DNA from: Propioniciclava sp. MC1595
GTDB taxonomy: Bacteria > Actinomycetota > Actinomycetes > Propionibacteriales > Propionibacteriaceae
Length of the DNA: 64,000 bases
Direction: 5' to 3'
Assembly (NCBI RefSeq): GCF_017569205.1
Contig: NZ_CP071870.1
Span: 310,001-374,000, forward strand
The first letter of the stretch is position 1. Each line of letters begins with the position of its first letter. The notes below the pieces were generated by a model. That model ran no database searches and had not been told where the DNA came from. It worked only from the letters and a program-made list of their open reading frames with translations. This document shows positions 50,599 through 60,271 of the stretch, piece after piece. The position numbers and the translations under genes are program-made.

Positions 50599-52143
50599 CT
50601 ACGGCACCATCACCAGGACCGCGCCGGGGAGGATCCCGACGTCGAGGCGGGTGCACTCGCCGATGGTGTCGCCGTCGATCTGGAACGGCACCGGCTCCTC
50701 GGTCTCGATGACCAGCTTGCGCACCTGAGCGCGCTCGACGCCGGGGTGGTCGGCGGCGCGGGTGAGCACGCGGGTGGCGATGGCGCCCCAGTCGCCGACG
50801 CGCTCGGGGGAGGCCAACATCACGTCGATGAGCCCGTCGTCGGGCAGCGCGTCGGGGGCCAACGCGATCTGGCCCTGCACGTTGCCGACGTTGGCGACGA
50901 GGGCGACGGCGGGCGTCCGGCGGAGGGGGGAGCCGCCGTCGAGGGTCACCGTCGCCCGGAACGGCGGGCTGTTCAGCGTCGTCAGCGCGGCCATCACGTA
51001 GGCGGCCGGGCCCATCACCTTCTTCAGGTCGGTGTTGGTCTCGCTCATGATCTTGGCGTCCAGGCCCATGCCGGCCATCACCATCGAGTGGTCGGGGTCG
51101 CCGCCGTCGGCGCGCAGCTGCACCACGTCGACCGGCATCGCGTTGCCGTCGAAGGCGACGTCGAGGGCGTCGGCCACATCGAGCGGGACGCCCAGGTTGC
51201 GGGCCAGCAGGTTGCCGGTGCCCACGGGCAGGATCGCGATCGGGATCCGCGAGTCGGCCAGCGTCGCGCAGACCGTCCGCACCGTGCCGTCGCCGCCGGC
51301 GACCAGCACGAGGTCGAGCTTCCGCTTGCGGGCGGCCCGGGAGACGGCGATGCCCGAGTCCGCGGCGTCCGTCTCGAGCCACAGCGGGGGCTCCCAGCCG
51401 CGCTGGGCGCACTCGCCCTCGACCTGCCGGCGGAACACCACCGGGTCGGGCACCTTGACGGGGTTGAAGATGACACCCGCGCGCCGAGCCACGCCGGGTG
51501 GACGGTGCACCGGCCCGAACCGGATCACGCTCACCCCGGCCACCGCGAGGCAGAGCGACGCGACGAACCCGCCGAGGAACCCACCCGCGATCAGGTCGGT
51601 GAACCAGTGCGCGCGCAGCCACCAGCGGTCGGCGAACACGAGCCACCACAGCAGCACGAGGCCGGTTGAGGCCAGCACGATCGAGGTGCGCCGCCGGCGC
51701 GTGACGACCATCGCGGAGATCACCATGATCGCCAGCACCGTGATCGCGACCATGTGCGAGCTGGGGTAGGCCCAGCCCTCGGCGGTGATCAGGGGTGCGG
51801 CGGTGTCGGGCCGTGGACGCCGGGCCAGCGCCTTCACCAGCTGCGCACCGCCCCACCCGAGCGGGATCGAGGCGCCCATCCCCCACGCCAGGTTGTGCAG
51901 GCGGCGGCGCGCGGCCCAGAAGGTGACCGCCGCGAGCACGGTGTAGACGACGGTCGGGGTGGTGACGATCGCGATGGCGGCGAGGATCTGGCCGCGAGTG
52001 CCCATCGGGTCGACTCCCGGACGCCGCGAGGCCGCGTCGACCGCCGCGAAGGTGGAGGTGCCGAGGGCGAGCCACGTCCAGAGGGCGAAGGCCACCGCCG
52101 TCGCCACCAGGGCGACGTGCGCGAGCCCGATCCGCCTCCTCAC
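50599..52143 (-). CDS. PAP2 phosphatase-diacylglycerol kinase fusion protein
   Basis: A 514-residue two-domain enzyme. The N-terminal half (about 1-215) is a membrane PAP2 phosphatase with [13 protein letters not shown] and RAHWFTD. The C-terminal half is a DAGK catalytic domain with GGDGTV and [10 protein letters not shown]. One domain would remove and the other add a lipid phosphate. Fusions of this type occur in other Actinobacteria. The GTG start has a near-consensus CAGACT six bases upstream and is 44 bp from divergent serS. Confidence 0.9.
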   Translation of the reverse strand: MRRRIGLAHVALVATAVAFALWTWLALGTSTFAAVDAASRRPGVDPMGTRGQILAAIAIVTTPTVVYTVLAAVTFWAARRRLHNLAWGMGASIPLGWGGAQLVKALARRPRPDTAAPLITAEGWAYPSSHMVAITVLAIMVISAMVVTRRRRTSIVLASTGLVLLWWLVFADRWWLRAHWFTDLIAGGFLGGFVASLCLAVAGVSVIRFGPVHRPPGVARRAGVIFNPVKVPDPVVFRRQVEGECAQRGWEPPLWLETDAADSGIAVSRAARKRKLDLVLVAGGDGTVRTVCATLADSRIPIAILPVGTGNLLARNLGVPLDVADALDVAFDGNAMPVDVVQLRADGGDPDHSMVMAGMGLDAKIMSETNTDLKKVMGPAAYVMAALTTLNSPPFRATVTLDGGSPLRRTPAVALVANVGNVQGQIALAPDALPDDGLIDVMLASPERVGDWGAIATRVLTRAADHPGVERAQVRKLVIETEEPVPFQIDGDTIGECTRLDVGILPGAVLVMVP

Positions 52144-52187
52144 GCCCCCAGTCTGGCAGGCCGGCGGTCACCGATAGGATCGGGCCT

Positions 52188-53468
52188 GTGATCGACCCGA
52201 AGATTCTGCGCACCAACCCTGACGCCGTGCGTCGCAGCCAGGCCGCCCGCGGCGAGTCGGTGGAGCTCGTGGACGAGCTCGTCGCCGCCGACGAGCGCCG
52301 CCGCTCGCTGATGGCGAGCTCCGAGACGGCCCGGGCCGAGCAGAAGGCGTTGTCGGCGCGCATCCCGAAGGCGTCGCCCGAGGAGAAGGCCGAGCTGCTG
52401 GCCCAGACCAAGGCGCTGGCCGCCTCGGTGAAGGAGGCGCAGGCCGAGACCGAGGCCGCGCAGGCAACCTACGACCAGCTGATGATGCAGCTGGGCAACA
52501 TCGTGATCGACGGCGTCCCCTCCGGTGGTGAGGACGAGGGCGAGATCATCGAGACCTGGGGCACCCCGCGCGACTTCGCGGCCGAGGGCTTCACCCCGCG
52601 CGACCACCTCGAGCTCGGCGAGATGCTCGGCGCCATCGACATGGAGCGCGGTGCCAAGATCTCCGGCTCGCGGTTCTACGTGCTCACCGGTCAGGGCGCC
52701 CAGCTCGAGTTCGCGCTGCTGCAGCACGCGATGGCGATGGCCTCCTCGTGGGGGTTCATGCCGATGATCGTGCCGTCGCTGGTCAAGCCCGAGGCGATGG
52801 CCGGCACCGGCTTCCTGGGCCAGGCCGCCGAGGACGTCTACCACCTCGAGCGCGACGACCTGTACCTGGTCGGCACCTCCGAGGTCGCGCTGGCGGCCTA
52901 CCACTCCGACGAGATCCTGCCCGCCGAGTCGCTGCCGAAGCACTACGTGGGCTGGTCGTCCTGCTTCCGCCGCGAGGCCGGCGCCTACGGCAAGGACACC
53001 CGCGGCATCTTCCGCGTGCACTGGTTCGACAAGGCCGAGCTGTTCGTCTACTGCTCGCCCGAGGAGGCCGAGGCCGAGCACGCCAAGCTGCTGGGCTACG
53101 AGAAGGCTTTCATCGAGTCGCTCGAGATCCCGTACCAGGTGCTCGACGTCGCCTCGGGTGACCTCGGCTCGTCGGCCGCCCGCAAGTTCGACTGCTACGG
53201 ATGGCTGCCCACCCAGGAGCGCTACCGCGAGATCACGTCGACCTCGAACTGCACCGAGTTCCAGGCGCGCCGCCTCAACATCCGGCTGCGGGACGCCGAG
53301 GGCACCCGCCCGCTGGCCACCCTCAACGGCACGCTGTGTGCGATGACCCGCACGATCATCATGATCCTGGAGAACCACCAGCAGGCCGACGGGTCGGTGC
53401 GCGTCCCCGAGGCGCTGCGGCCCTACCTCGGCGGGCGCGAGTTCCTGACCCCGGTCGCCGCCGCTTGA
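52188..53468 (+). CDS. serS: serine--tRNA ligase
   Basis: A 426-residue class II synthetase that charges tRNA-Ser. The N-terminal antiparallel coiled coil (about 25-110) contacts the long variable arm. Catalytic motifs are TSEVAL, FRREAG (motif 2) and [18 protein letters not shown] (motif 3). The GTG start has TAGGAT seven bases upstream and no Shine-Dalgarno sequence. A matching tRNA-Ser lies at 63547-63631. Confidence 0.97.
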   Translation: MIDPKILRTNPDAVRRSQAARGESVELVDELVAADERRRSLMASSETARAEQKALSARIPKASPEEKAELLAQTKALAASVKEAQAETEAAQATYDQLMMQLGNIVIDGVPSGGEDEGEIIETWGTPRDFAAEGFTPRDHLELGEMLGAIDMERGAKISGSRFYVLTGQGAQLEFALLQHAMAMASSWGFMPMIVPSLVKPEAMAGTGFLGQAAEDVYHLERDDLYLVGTSEVALAAYHSDEILPAESLPKHYVGWSSCFRREAGAYGKDTRGIFRVHWFDKAELFVYCSPEEAEAEHAKLLGYEKAFIESLEIPYQVLDVASGDLGSSAARKFDCYGWLPTQERYREITSTSNCTEFQARRLNIRLRDAEGTRPLATLNGTLCAMTRTIIMILENHQQADGSVRVPEALRPYLGGREFLTPVAAA

Positions 53469-53479
53469 GTTCCGGCCCG

Positions 53480-54349
53480 GTGTCCCGGCAGGCGTGGGAG
53501 GACGGCCTCCCGCGCCTCATCGAGGACACCTTCCGGCGCTGGCACCTGACCCCCGTCGGAGAGCCGATGTCCGGCGTCACGGCGCGGGTGTACCCGGTGC
53601 TGGACGCCGACGGCGTCCGCCGGGCCTGCAAGTTCAGCCACGTCGAGGCCGACAACGTCGGCGAGATCCCGACCCTGACCCTGTGGGGTGGACGCCCCGC
53701 GGTCGAGTTGGTGCGGGCCGACCCGCGCCGCGGCGTCCTGCTGTTGGAGTGGTTGGACGGCCAACTGCAGGAGCACTGGGACGCCGACGAGGCGTCCCGG
53801 ATCGTGGCCGGGCTGTACGGCCGGCTGCACCGCCGGGCCGCCCCGCAACTGCCCGACGGGCACGCGTTCGTGCGCCGCTGGCTGGGTGAGCTGGAGGGGC
53901 TGGGGCGTGCGGTGCCCGCGCCGCCGCGGTTCGTCGACTGGGCGTTGCGCGCCGGCCGCGAGCTGGCCGCCGAGCCCGGCACCCACGTCGTGCACGGCGA
54001 CCTGCACTACCTCAACGTCATGGCCCGCGGCGACGAGTGGGTCGCGATCGACCCCAAGGGCTACAACGCCGCGCCCGAGTACGAGGTGGCGCCGCTGCTG
54101 TGGAACCGCTGGGCCGACCTCGAGGCGTCCGGGGACGTCGGGGAGGCGATCCGTGACCGGTTCTACGCGGTCGTCGACACCGCCGGCCTCGACGAGCGTG
54201 CTGCCCGCGACTGGGTGGTGGTGCGCTGCGCGATCAACTTGGGCTGGGCGGTGCAGGACGGCTCGGCCGAGAGCCGGCAGGACGACTGGCACGGCTCGGT
54301 CACGCGGCAGGTGACGATCCTCAAGGCGATGCAGGCGGTGGAGCCGTGA
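53480..54349 (+). CDS. aminoglycoside phosphotransferase family kinase
   Basis: A 289-residue protein-kinase-like enzyme of the APH(6)/hydroxyurea phosphotransferase group, with the catalytic loop VVHGDLHYLNVM and the metal-binding AIDPKGY. It may phosphorylate a small hydroxyl compound; resistance to an aminoglycoside is possible but not shown. Two starts are possible: GTG at 53480, or TTG at 53465 overlapping the serS stop (TTGA). It is probably expressed from the serS promoter. Confidence 0.82.
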   Translation: MSRQAWEDGLPRLIEDTFRRWHLTPVGEPMSGVTARVYPVLDADGVRRACKFSHVEADNVGEIPTLTLWGGRPAVELVRADPRRGVLLLEWLDGQLQEHWDADEASRIVAGLYGRLHRRAAPQLPDGHAFVRRWLGELEGLGRAVPAPPRFVDWALRAGRELAAEPGTHVVHGDLHYLNVMARGDEWVAIDPKGYNAAPEYEVAPLLWNRWADLEASGDVGEAIRDRFYAVVDTAGLDERAARDWVVVRCAINLGWAVQDGSAESRQDDWHGSVTRQVTILKAMQAVEP

Positions 54350-54350
54350 C

Positions 54351-54704
54351 CCGGCGACCGCGGCGGCGTCGCGGCCGCACGCGTTCATCGACGCGTCGGT
54401 CGACTGGCTCCGCTCCGTGTTGGGGTTGGGGCCGGGGTCGCGCGTGCTCGACCTGGGCTGCGGTCCGGGGTTGTACGCCGTGCGGCTGGCGCGGCGCGGC
54501 GTCCGGGTTCTGGGTGTGGACGCCTCGGCCCGGTCGCTGGCCCATGCGCGGTTGACCGTCGACGAGGTGCGCGCCGAGGTCGAGTCGGTGGGGTTCGACG
54601 TGGTCGAGGTCACCGGCGACGTCGCGGGCGCCCCCTTCGACCCGGGGGCGCCCACGTTCGCGGTGCGGGCCGTCAGGCCAGGGCGCGGTCCAGGAACGCG
54701 ATGA
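54351..54704 (+). pseudogene. relic of a SAM-dependent methyltransferase
   Basis: Starting right after the kinase stop, this frame reads SRPHAFIDASVDWLRSVLG, then the SAM-binding motif VLDLGCGPGLYAVRLA and GVDASARSLAHAR. It jumps straight to a methyltransferase-like C-terminus (LTVDEVRAEVE; DVAGAPFDPGAPTFAV). A family member has roughly 60 more residues in front and over 100 in the middle, so both the start and the core are deleted. No start codon exists in the proper frame. The 3' end overlaps the lipase gene. Confidence 0.75.
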
Positions 54705-55527
54705 CGTCGGCGGTGACCTCGTCGCGGTTGGTCTCGTTCAGCAGCTCGTGGCGGGCCTCGGGGTACAGGTGCACCTCGACGTCGGTCAGGCCGGCGTCCC
54801 GGTAGCGCTGGGCCACCGCCTCGACGCCCTCGCCGCCGGCGCCGCCGACAGGGTCGTCGCGGCCCGAGATCAGCAGGATCGGCAGGTCCTTCGGGATGGC
54901 TGACAGCGCCTCGGGGTCGGCCGCGCGGGCCAGCGACACGATGCCCGCGGGCGACGGCGCGGCCCACCCGCACAGGGGGTCGGCGACGTACTTGTCGACC
55001 TCGTCCGCGTCGCGCGAGAGCCACTCGAACCCGGTGCGGTGCTCGAACGGGGCGTTGAAGGCGCTGAGGTCGGTGGGGGCGTCCGAGCCGAGCATGGGGG
55101 CGAGGACGGCGGCGTCGCCGGTTCCCGACAGGACGACGGCCTCGACGTCGGATGCGTGGTCGAGCAGGAAGTGCTGGGTGGCGAACGAGCCCATCGAGTG
55201 GCCGAACAGGACCAGCGGCAGGCCGGGGGCGTCCTCGCGGATGCGCTTGTTGAGGACGCCGAGGTCGTCCACCCAGCCCTGCCAGCCGTCGGGTCCCCAG
55301 TCGCCGTGCTTGCCGGCGGCGGTGAGGCCCGAGCCGCGGGCGTCCGGGGCGTAGACGAGGTAGCCGGCCGCCGTCAGCGCCTCGGCGAAGCGGCGGTAGC
55401 GGGCGCCGTGTTCGGCCAGCCCGTGCTGCACCTGGATGACGGCCCGAGGCTCACCCTCGGGGGCCCACCGGTAGACGTGGAGGTCGATGCCGTCGTTGCT
55501 GGGAACGGTGAACGTGGTCTCTTCCAT
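54673..55527 (-). CDS. alpha/beta-hydrolase, monoacylglycerol lipase-like
   Basis: A 284-residue hydrolase with VQHGLAEHGARYRRFA (oxyanion region), nucleophile GHSMGS, the acidic residue in SGRDDPVG and the catalytic His in ARHELLNE. This is the lysophospholipase/monoglyceride lipase pattern. The ATG at 55527 is preceded by CAGAAT at six bases. The reading frame extends upstream into the 22-nt repeat, but that part is not homologous. Confidence 0.9.
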   Translation of the reverse strand: MEETTFTVPSNDGIDLHVYRWAPEGEPRAVIQVQHGLAEHGARYRRFAEALTAAGYLVYAPDARGSGLTAAGKHGDWGPDGWQGWVDDLGVLNKRIREDAPGLPLVLFGHSMGSFATQHFLLDHASDVEAVVLSGTGDAAVLAPMLGSDAPTDLSAFNAPFEHRTGFEWLSRDADEVDKYVADPLCGWAAPSPAGIVSLARAADPEALSAIPKDLPILLISGRDDPVGGAGGEGVEAVAQRYRDAGLTDVEVHLYPEARHELLNETNRDEVTADVIAFLDRALA

Positions 55528-55564
55528 GACGCGATTCTGCCAGTCGTCGCCGGGCCGGGGGCCG

Positions 55565-55625
55565 AAGCCCAAGCCCTCGGCGCGGGAAACTCAAGCCTTG
55601 GGCGCGGGAAACTCAAGCCCTGGGA
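55565..55625. repeat. 22-nt tandem repeat, three units, at the DUF1707 3' end
   Basis: CAAGCC recurs at 55570, 55592 and 55614 within units of core CAAGCCCTGGGCGCG. On the minus strand the repeat supplies the last codons and the TGA of the DUF1707 gene. The same unit is present in the E2 linker at 37879. Confidence 0.8.
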
Positions 55626-55953
55626 ACTCACCGGAGACGGTCAGCTGCTTCCAGCCCGTGCCCTCGACCACGAGCGGGTCGTCCCAGGAATACCCCGGGC
55701 CCTCGCCGATCGGGGCGTCCAGGCCCACGACGGCGTCCACCTCGGCGGCGGGCACGAGGTCCTCGAGCACCGCGACCAGGTCGGCGCGGGTCACGGCGCC
55801 CAGCGCCCGGGGGACGCGCCCCTCGAGCTCGTCGAAGGTGATCCGCTCGTCGGCGGCGGCGTTGCGGATGAGTTCCAGCGCGCGCTCGCGTTGGGCGGTG
55901 CCCACGCGCAGGTGCAGTTCACGACCGGGGCCGGGCTGGGGTGTGGTGCTCAC
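55591..55953 (-). CDS. DUF1707 domain-containing protein, repeat-derived C-terminus
   Basis: A 120-residue protein with the DUF1707 pattern LRVGTAQRERALELIRNAA followed by DELEGRVPRALGAVTRADLVAVLEDL. The function is unknown; the domain often precedes membrane or envelope-stress modules, absent here. The last nine residues (LEFPAPKA region) and the stop codon come from the 22-nt tandem repeat. GTG at 55953 is preferred over the GTG at 55971. Confidence 0.75.
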   Translation of the reverse strand: MSTTPQPGPGRELHLRVGTAQRERALELIRNAAADERITFDELEGRVPRALGAVTRADLVAVLEDLVPAAEVDAVVGLDAPIGEGPGYSWDDPLVVEGTGWKQLTVSGEFPGLEFPAPKA

Positions 55954-55987
55954 GTCACCCAACCTACCCACCGGCTCGGTTCAAGGC

Positions 55988-56113
55988 TCAGGGGAGCAGC
56001 CTCGGCAGCAGGAACACGGCGGCGGTCGCGATCGCGGCGATGGCGATCATGACGCAGTAGGCCCGCGCGCGGAGACGCTGGACGCGGGTGGGGGTGGAGT
56101 CGTACTGGAGCAT
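55988..56113 (-). CDS. 41-residue membrane protein
   Basis: ATG to TGA with GAGGAGG nine bases upstream, one of the best ribosome binding sites in the window. The product has a basic N-terminus (TRVQRLRARAY) and one hydrophobic helix (VMIAIAAIATAAVFLLP). It is 34 bp upstream of the DUF1707 gene on the same strand. No family recognised; the strong initiation site argues that it is real. Confidence 0.6.
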   Translation of the reverse strand: MLQYDSTPTRVQRLRARAYCVMIAIAAIATAAVFLLPRLLP

Positions 56114-56211
56114 GGGGGCCTACCTCCTCTACCCACAAGACGCACGAGCGACCCGAAAGGTTGCGTGGAACCTGACAATTTCTTCGGCAATTTTTCTCTA
56201 GGGTTCAGGGC

Positions 56212-56994
56212 GTGACCTGGCAGCCCGCCCTCGTGGCCCTCGACGTCGACGGAACGCTCGTCGACGCGTCCAACATCGTCGCCCCGCAGGTGCGCGCAGC
56301 GATCCAACGCGTCGCTGACGCCGGCGTCCCGGTGATCCTGTCGACCGGCCGCGCGTGGGCGTCCGCGCTGACGGTCATCGAGCAGTTGCCGTTCGAGCAC
56401 GCCGAGCACGTGTGCTCCAACGGGGCCGTCACCGTGCGCTACCCGCCGTTCGAGGTCGTGGACGTGCTGACCTTCGACCCGCGGCCGGTGGTCGACCGGA
56501 TCCTCGCCGAACACCCCGCCCCGCTGCTCGCGGTCGAGGTGGTGGGGCGCGGCTACCGGGTGTCGAGCGAGTTCCCGGCCGGCGAGCTGCACGGCGAGAT
56601 CGAGGTGGTCAGCGTCGACGAGCTCGCCGGCTCCGACGTGACCCGCGTGATCGTCCGCGACCCCAACGCCTCCGAGGAGGAGTTCATCGAGCTCGCCCAC
56701 CGCCTCGGCCTCGAGGGCGTCTCGTACGCGATCGGCTACACCGCCTGGCTCGACATCGCGCCCGAGGGAGTCGACAAGGCCCACGGCCTCGCGCGCGTGT
56801 GCGGCCGGATGGGCATCGACGCCGCCGACGTGCTCGCCATCGGCGACGGCCGCAACGACATCGAGATGCTGACCTGGGCCGGGCGCGGGGTGGCGATGGG
56901 CGGGTCGCCGGCCGAGTTGCTCGAGGTCGCGGACGCCGTGACCGGCAGCCTGGCCGACGACGGGTTGGTCGCCGAGCTGGCCCGCTGGTTCTGA
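56212..56994 (+). CDS. Cof-type HAD hydrolase
   Basis: A 260-residue HAD IIB phosphatase: motif I ALDVDGTLVD, motif II STGR, Lys in GVDKAHGLARV and motif IV GDGRNDIEML. It probably dephosphorylates sugar or nucleotide phosphates. The upstream region is unusually AT-rich for this genome and contains TAGGGT seven bases before the GTG, a clear leaderless promoter. Confidence 0.9.
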   Translation: MTWQPALVALDVDGTLVDASNIVAPQVRAAIQRVADAGVPVILSTGRAWASALTVIEQLPFEHAEHVCSNGAVTVRYPPFEVVDVLTFDPRPVVDRILAEHPAPLLAVEVVGRGYRVSSEFPAGELHGEIEVVSVDELAGSDVTRVIVRDPNASEEEFIELAHRLGLEGVSYAIGYTAWLDIAPEGVDKAHGLARVCGRMGIDAADVLAIGDGRNDIEMLTWAGRGVAMGGSPAELLEVADAVTGSLADDGLVAELARWF

Positions 56995-57109
56995 GTCAGC
57001 GGCAGTCTGTCGCATCTCCTGCCCACCCAGAGGGGGCTGGGTCCGGCCACAGGGTGACACGGCGGCCCGATGTTTGGTGCGGAGTGAGGTGGAGGGGCAG
57101 GCTGGGACC

Positions 57110-58444
57110 ATGCAGTACAGCCGCGAGCCCGACTACCTGACGACCCTGGCCGACGGGACGGTCAAGCAGCTGAACCCCTTCACCGGCACCGAGGTCTGGA
57201 CGGTCCCGGGCCGCGGCAACCGGCCGCTGGGCCTGGGCGGGGTCAACGCGAAGCCGCTCGACCCCGACAAGCACGGCGCGTACTGCTCGTTCTGCGAGAA
57301 GCGCTACGAGGAGACCCCGCCGGAGAAGTCGCGGGTCGTCCACCGCGGGAACACCACCTGGGAGACGCACTACCGCACCCCGGCCGAGGAGATGTACAAC
57401 ACCGTCGCCGACTTCCGGCGGGTGCCGAACCTGTTCGAGATCCTGAGCTACGAGTACTGGAACCTCAACTACGGCTACACGCTGCCCACCCACATCGCCG
57501 GACGCCGCGAGGCCTACCTGGCCTCACCGGCCGGCCGGGCGCACGTCCTGAGCGTCGTGGACATGAAGCTCAAGGCGTCCGGGCTGTCGGCGGCCAAGGT
57601 GGCGGCGATGGGGGAGGACGAACGGATCGCCGCGGCGTCCGGCTTCTTCGGGGGCGGGCACGACCTGATCATCGCCCGCCGGCACTTCACCGACGGCGCG
57701 ACCGACGACGCCCGGCTGGCCGGGGCGGGCACCCTGACCCCCGACGAGCACGCGCAGTTCATCACCTACACGATCGAGTCGGTGAAGGGGCTCTACGACC
57801 TCAACCGGTACGCGCGCTACGTGACGGTCTTCCAGAACTGGCTGAAGCCGGCCGGCGCCAGCTTCGACCACCTGCACAAGCAGCTCGTCGCGATCGACGA
57901 GCGCGGGGTGCAGCACGAGGCCACGCTGGCCAAGCTGCGCACCAACCCCAACCTGTTCAACGAGGTGGCCACGAACTTCGCCTCGTACAAGAACCTCGTC
58001 ATCGCCGAGAACGACCACGCGATGGCGTTCGCGGGCTTCGGGCACCGGTTCCCGACGATCGAGATCTACAGCAAGTCCGAGCACCCGGACCCGTGGGAGC
58101 AGTCGCACGAGGAGGTCCGCGGGATGAGCGACATGATCCAGGCCATGCACGCCGCGACGGGGGCCGACGTGCCCTGCAACGAGGAGTGGCACTACCGGCC
58201 CATCGACGTCGACCTCGCGATGCCGTGGCGCGTGATGCTGAAGTGGCGGGTCTCGACGCTGGCCGGGTTCGAGGGCGCGACGAAGATCTACCTCAACACC
58301 ATCACCCCGGTGATGCTGCGCGACCGGGTCGTCGAGCGGCTGTTCGCGCTGCGCACCGAGCGCCGCATCGCCGACTCGCTGAAGGTGGCGTTCGAGGCGC
58401 CCTGCCGGCCGAACTCGCTGCGGTACGCGCAACCGCGGCGGTGA
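57110..58444 (+). CDS. DUF4921 family protein (GalT/HIT-like)
   Basis: A 444-residue protein related to galactose-1-phosphate uridylyltransferase. It has a CSFC zinc-type knuckle near residue 60, the HIT-like SFDHLHKQ active-site segment and a conserved PCNEEWHYRP block. The real substrate is unknown; nucleotidyl transfer is inferred from the fold. ATG 57110 is selected by homology with GGAGGGG upstream; the frame also opens at GTG 57074. Confidence 0.83.
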   Translation: MQYSREPDYLTTLADGTVKQLNPFTGTEVWTVPGRGNRPLGLGGVNAKPLDPDKHGAYCSFCEKRYEETPPEKSRVVHRGNTTWETHYRTPAEEMYNTVADFRRVPNLFEILSYEYWNLNYGYTLPTHIAGRREAYLASPAGRAHVLSVVDMKLKASGLSAAKVAAMGEDERIAAASGFFGGGHDLIIARRHFTDGATDDARLAGAGTLTPDEHAQFITYTIESVKGLYDLNRYARYVTVFQNWLKPAGASFDHLHKQLVAIDERGVQHEATLAKLRTNPNLFNEVATNFASYKNLVIAENDHAMAFAGFGHRFPTIEIYSKSEHPDPWEQSHEEVRGMSDMIQAMHAATGADVPCNEEWHYRPIDVDLAMPWRVMLKWRVSTLAGFEGATKIYLNTITPVMLRDRVVERLFALRTERRIADSLKVAFEAPCRPNSLRYAQPRR

Positions 58445-58497
58445 TCTCGGACGCCTCGGGTGCGGCCCCTGTCGGTGGTGGCTTGTAGGGTGCGCCC

Positions 58498-59418
58498 GTG
58501 CCCGTGATCGAAGCCCGTGAGCTGACCAAGACGTTCGGCGACTTCACCGCCGTCGACGCGATCTCGTTCGAGGTCGCGCCCGGTGAGTCGTTCGGCCTGC
58601 TCGGGCCCAATGGCGCCGGCAAGTCCACGACGATGCGCATGATCGGGGGCACTTCGCTGCGCACGTCCGGGTCGCTGACCGTGCTGGGACTGGACCCGGA
58701 GGCGAACGGGCCCGAGGTGCGGGCGTCCCTCGGCGTCGTGCCGCAGCAGGACTCGCTGGACGAGGAGCTCCGCGCCCGTGACAACCTCATCGTCTACGGC
58801 CGCTACTTCGGGCTGCCGCTGAGCTACCTCAAGCCCAAGGCCGACGAACTGCTCGAGTTCGCGCAGCTCACCGAGAAGGCCACCGCCAAGGTCAGCGCGT
58901 TGTCGGGCGGCATGAAGCGCCGCCTGACGATCGCGCGCGGGCTGGTGAACGAGCCGCGCATCCTGCTGCTGGATGAGCCCACGACCGGGCTCGACCCGCA
59001 GGCGCGCCACATCCTGTGGGACCGGCTGTTCCGCCTGAAGGAGCAGGGTGTCACCCTGGTGCTGACCACCCACTTCATGGACGAGGCCGAGCAGCTCTGC
59101 GACCGCCTCGTGGTCATCGACAAGGGCCGCATCGTGGCCGAGGGGTCGCCGCGCGAGCTGATCCAGCGGTACTCGACGCGCGAGGTCGTCGAGGTGCGGT
59201 TCGGGTCGAGCCGCAACGCCGAGATGGAGGGCGTGCTGCGCTCGATGACCGACCGCCTCGAGGTGCTGCCCGACCGCATCCTGCTCTACGACGACGCCGG
59301 CGAGGTCCTGCTCGACGAGATCAACCGCCGCGGGCTCAACCCGCTGACGTCGCTGGTGCGCCGCTCCTCGCTGGAGGACGTGTTCCTCCGCCTCACGGGG
59401 AGGTCGCTCATTGACTAG
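58498..59418 (+). CDS. ABC transporter ATP-binding protein (DrrA/NodI-like)
   Basis: A 306-residue ATPase: Walker A GPNGAGKST, signature LSGGMKRRL, Walker B LLLDEPTTGLD, and a C-terminal extension ending SLEDVFLRLTGR, as in DrrA/NodI exporters. The GTG has TAGGGT six bases upstream. It overlaps the first permease gene by 8 bp and forms a three-gene ABC-2 exporter, perhaps for a lipid, polysaccharide or drug. Confidence 0.92.
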   Translation: MPVIEARELTKTFGDFTAVDAISFEVAPGESFGLLGPNGAGKSTTMRMIGGTSLRTSGSLTVLGLDPEANGPEVRASLGVVPQQDSLDEELRARDNLIVYGRYFGLPLSYLKPKADELLEFAQLTEKATAKVSALSGGMKRRLTIARGLVNEPRILLLDEPTTGLDPQARHILWDRLFRLKEQGVTLVLTTHFMDEAEQLCDRLVVIDKGRIVAEGSPRELIQRYSTREVVEVRFGSSRNAEMEGVLRSMTDRLEVLPDRILLYDDAGEVLLDEINRRGLNPLTSLVRRSSLEDVFLRLTGRSLID

Positions 59419-60271
59419 GCCCGAGGGTTCGGACGCCGTGGGCACGGCCCAGCCGGTGGTCACCTTCTCGGGGATGGACCACGCGGCCCTGGCCCGCCGC
59501 ACCCGCCGCTGGGGGTGGGTGCAGTACGCGCGCTACCGGCAGGCCGCCGAGAAGCCGTTCTTCTGGACGGCGTTCGTCACCGCCCTCGGCAACCCGGTGC
59601 TCTACCTCGTCGCGATGGGGATGGGCCTGGGCTCGATCGTGGATACCGACGTGGACGGGGTCAGCTACCTGTGGTTCGTCGCGCCCGGGTTGCTCGTGGC
59701 GACCGTCGTGTCGACGGGCGCCCAGTTCGGCACGTGGCCGATCTTCGGCGGCTTCAAGTGGATGAAGAACTACCTCGCCGCCCAGGCCACCCCCGTCGAG
59801 CCCTGGCAGATGGCGCTCGGTGAGGGCGTGGCGATCTCGGTGCGCATGTTCGTGCAGGCGCTGCTGTTCTGGCTGGTCGGGCTGGCGTTCGGGGCGTGGC
59901 CGGCGGTCGGCTCGCTGCTCATCGTGCCGATCGCCATGCTCGCGTCGATGGCGATGTTCGCGCCGCTGATGGCGTATTCGGCGACGCTGGAGGAGGAGGG
60001 CCTGCAGTTCAACTTCGTGCAGCGCCTCGTCGTCATGCCGATGTTCCTGTTCGCCGGCACCTTCTTCCCGCTCGCCTCGATGCCGGTCTACCTGCAGTGG
60101 ATCGGCTGGGTCTCCCCGATGTGGCACGGCACCCAGCTGGCGCGGGTGGTCTCGTACGGGGCCGTGGTGCCCGCGTGGCTGATGGTCCTGCACGTCGTGT
60201 TCCTGATCGTGTGCGTGGTCGGCGGCCTGCTGGCGGCCGCGCGCACCTTCACGCGGAGGCTGGTCCGGTGA
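59411..60271 (+). CDS. ABC-2 type transporter permease
   Basis: A 286-residue permease with six hydrophobic helices and the ABC-2 pattern near FLFAGTFFPLASMPVYLQW. It begins with TTG (59411) inside the ATPase gene, a start supported by the 8-bp overlap, although a later start is possible because the first 50 residues are hydrophilic. It is paired with the related permease that follows. Confidence 0.87.
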   Translation: MTRPEGSDAVGTAQPVVTFSGMDHAALARRTRRWGWVQYARYRQAAEKPFFWTAFVTALGNPVLYLVAMGMGLGSIVDTDVDGVSYLWFVAPGLLVATVVSTGAQFGTWPIFGGFKWMKNYLAAQATPVEPWQMALGEGVAISVRMFVQALLFWLVGLAFGAWPAVGSLLIVPIAMLASMAMFAPLMAYSATLEEEGLQFNFVQRLVVMPMFLFAGTFFPLASMPVYLQWIGWVSPMWHGTQLARVVSYGAVVPAWLMVLHVVFLIVCVVGGLLAAARTFTRRLVR

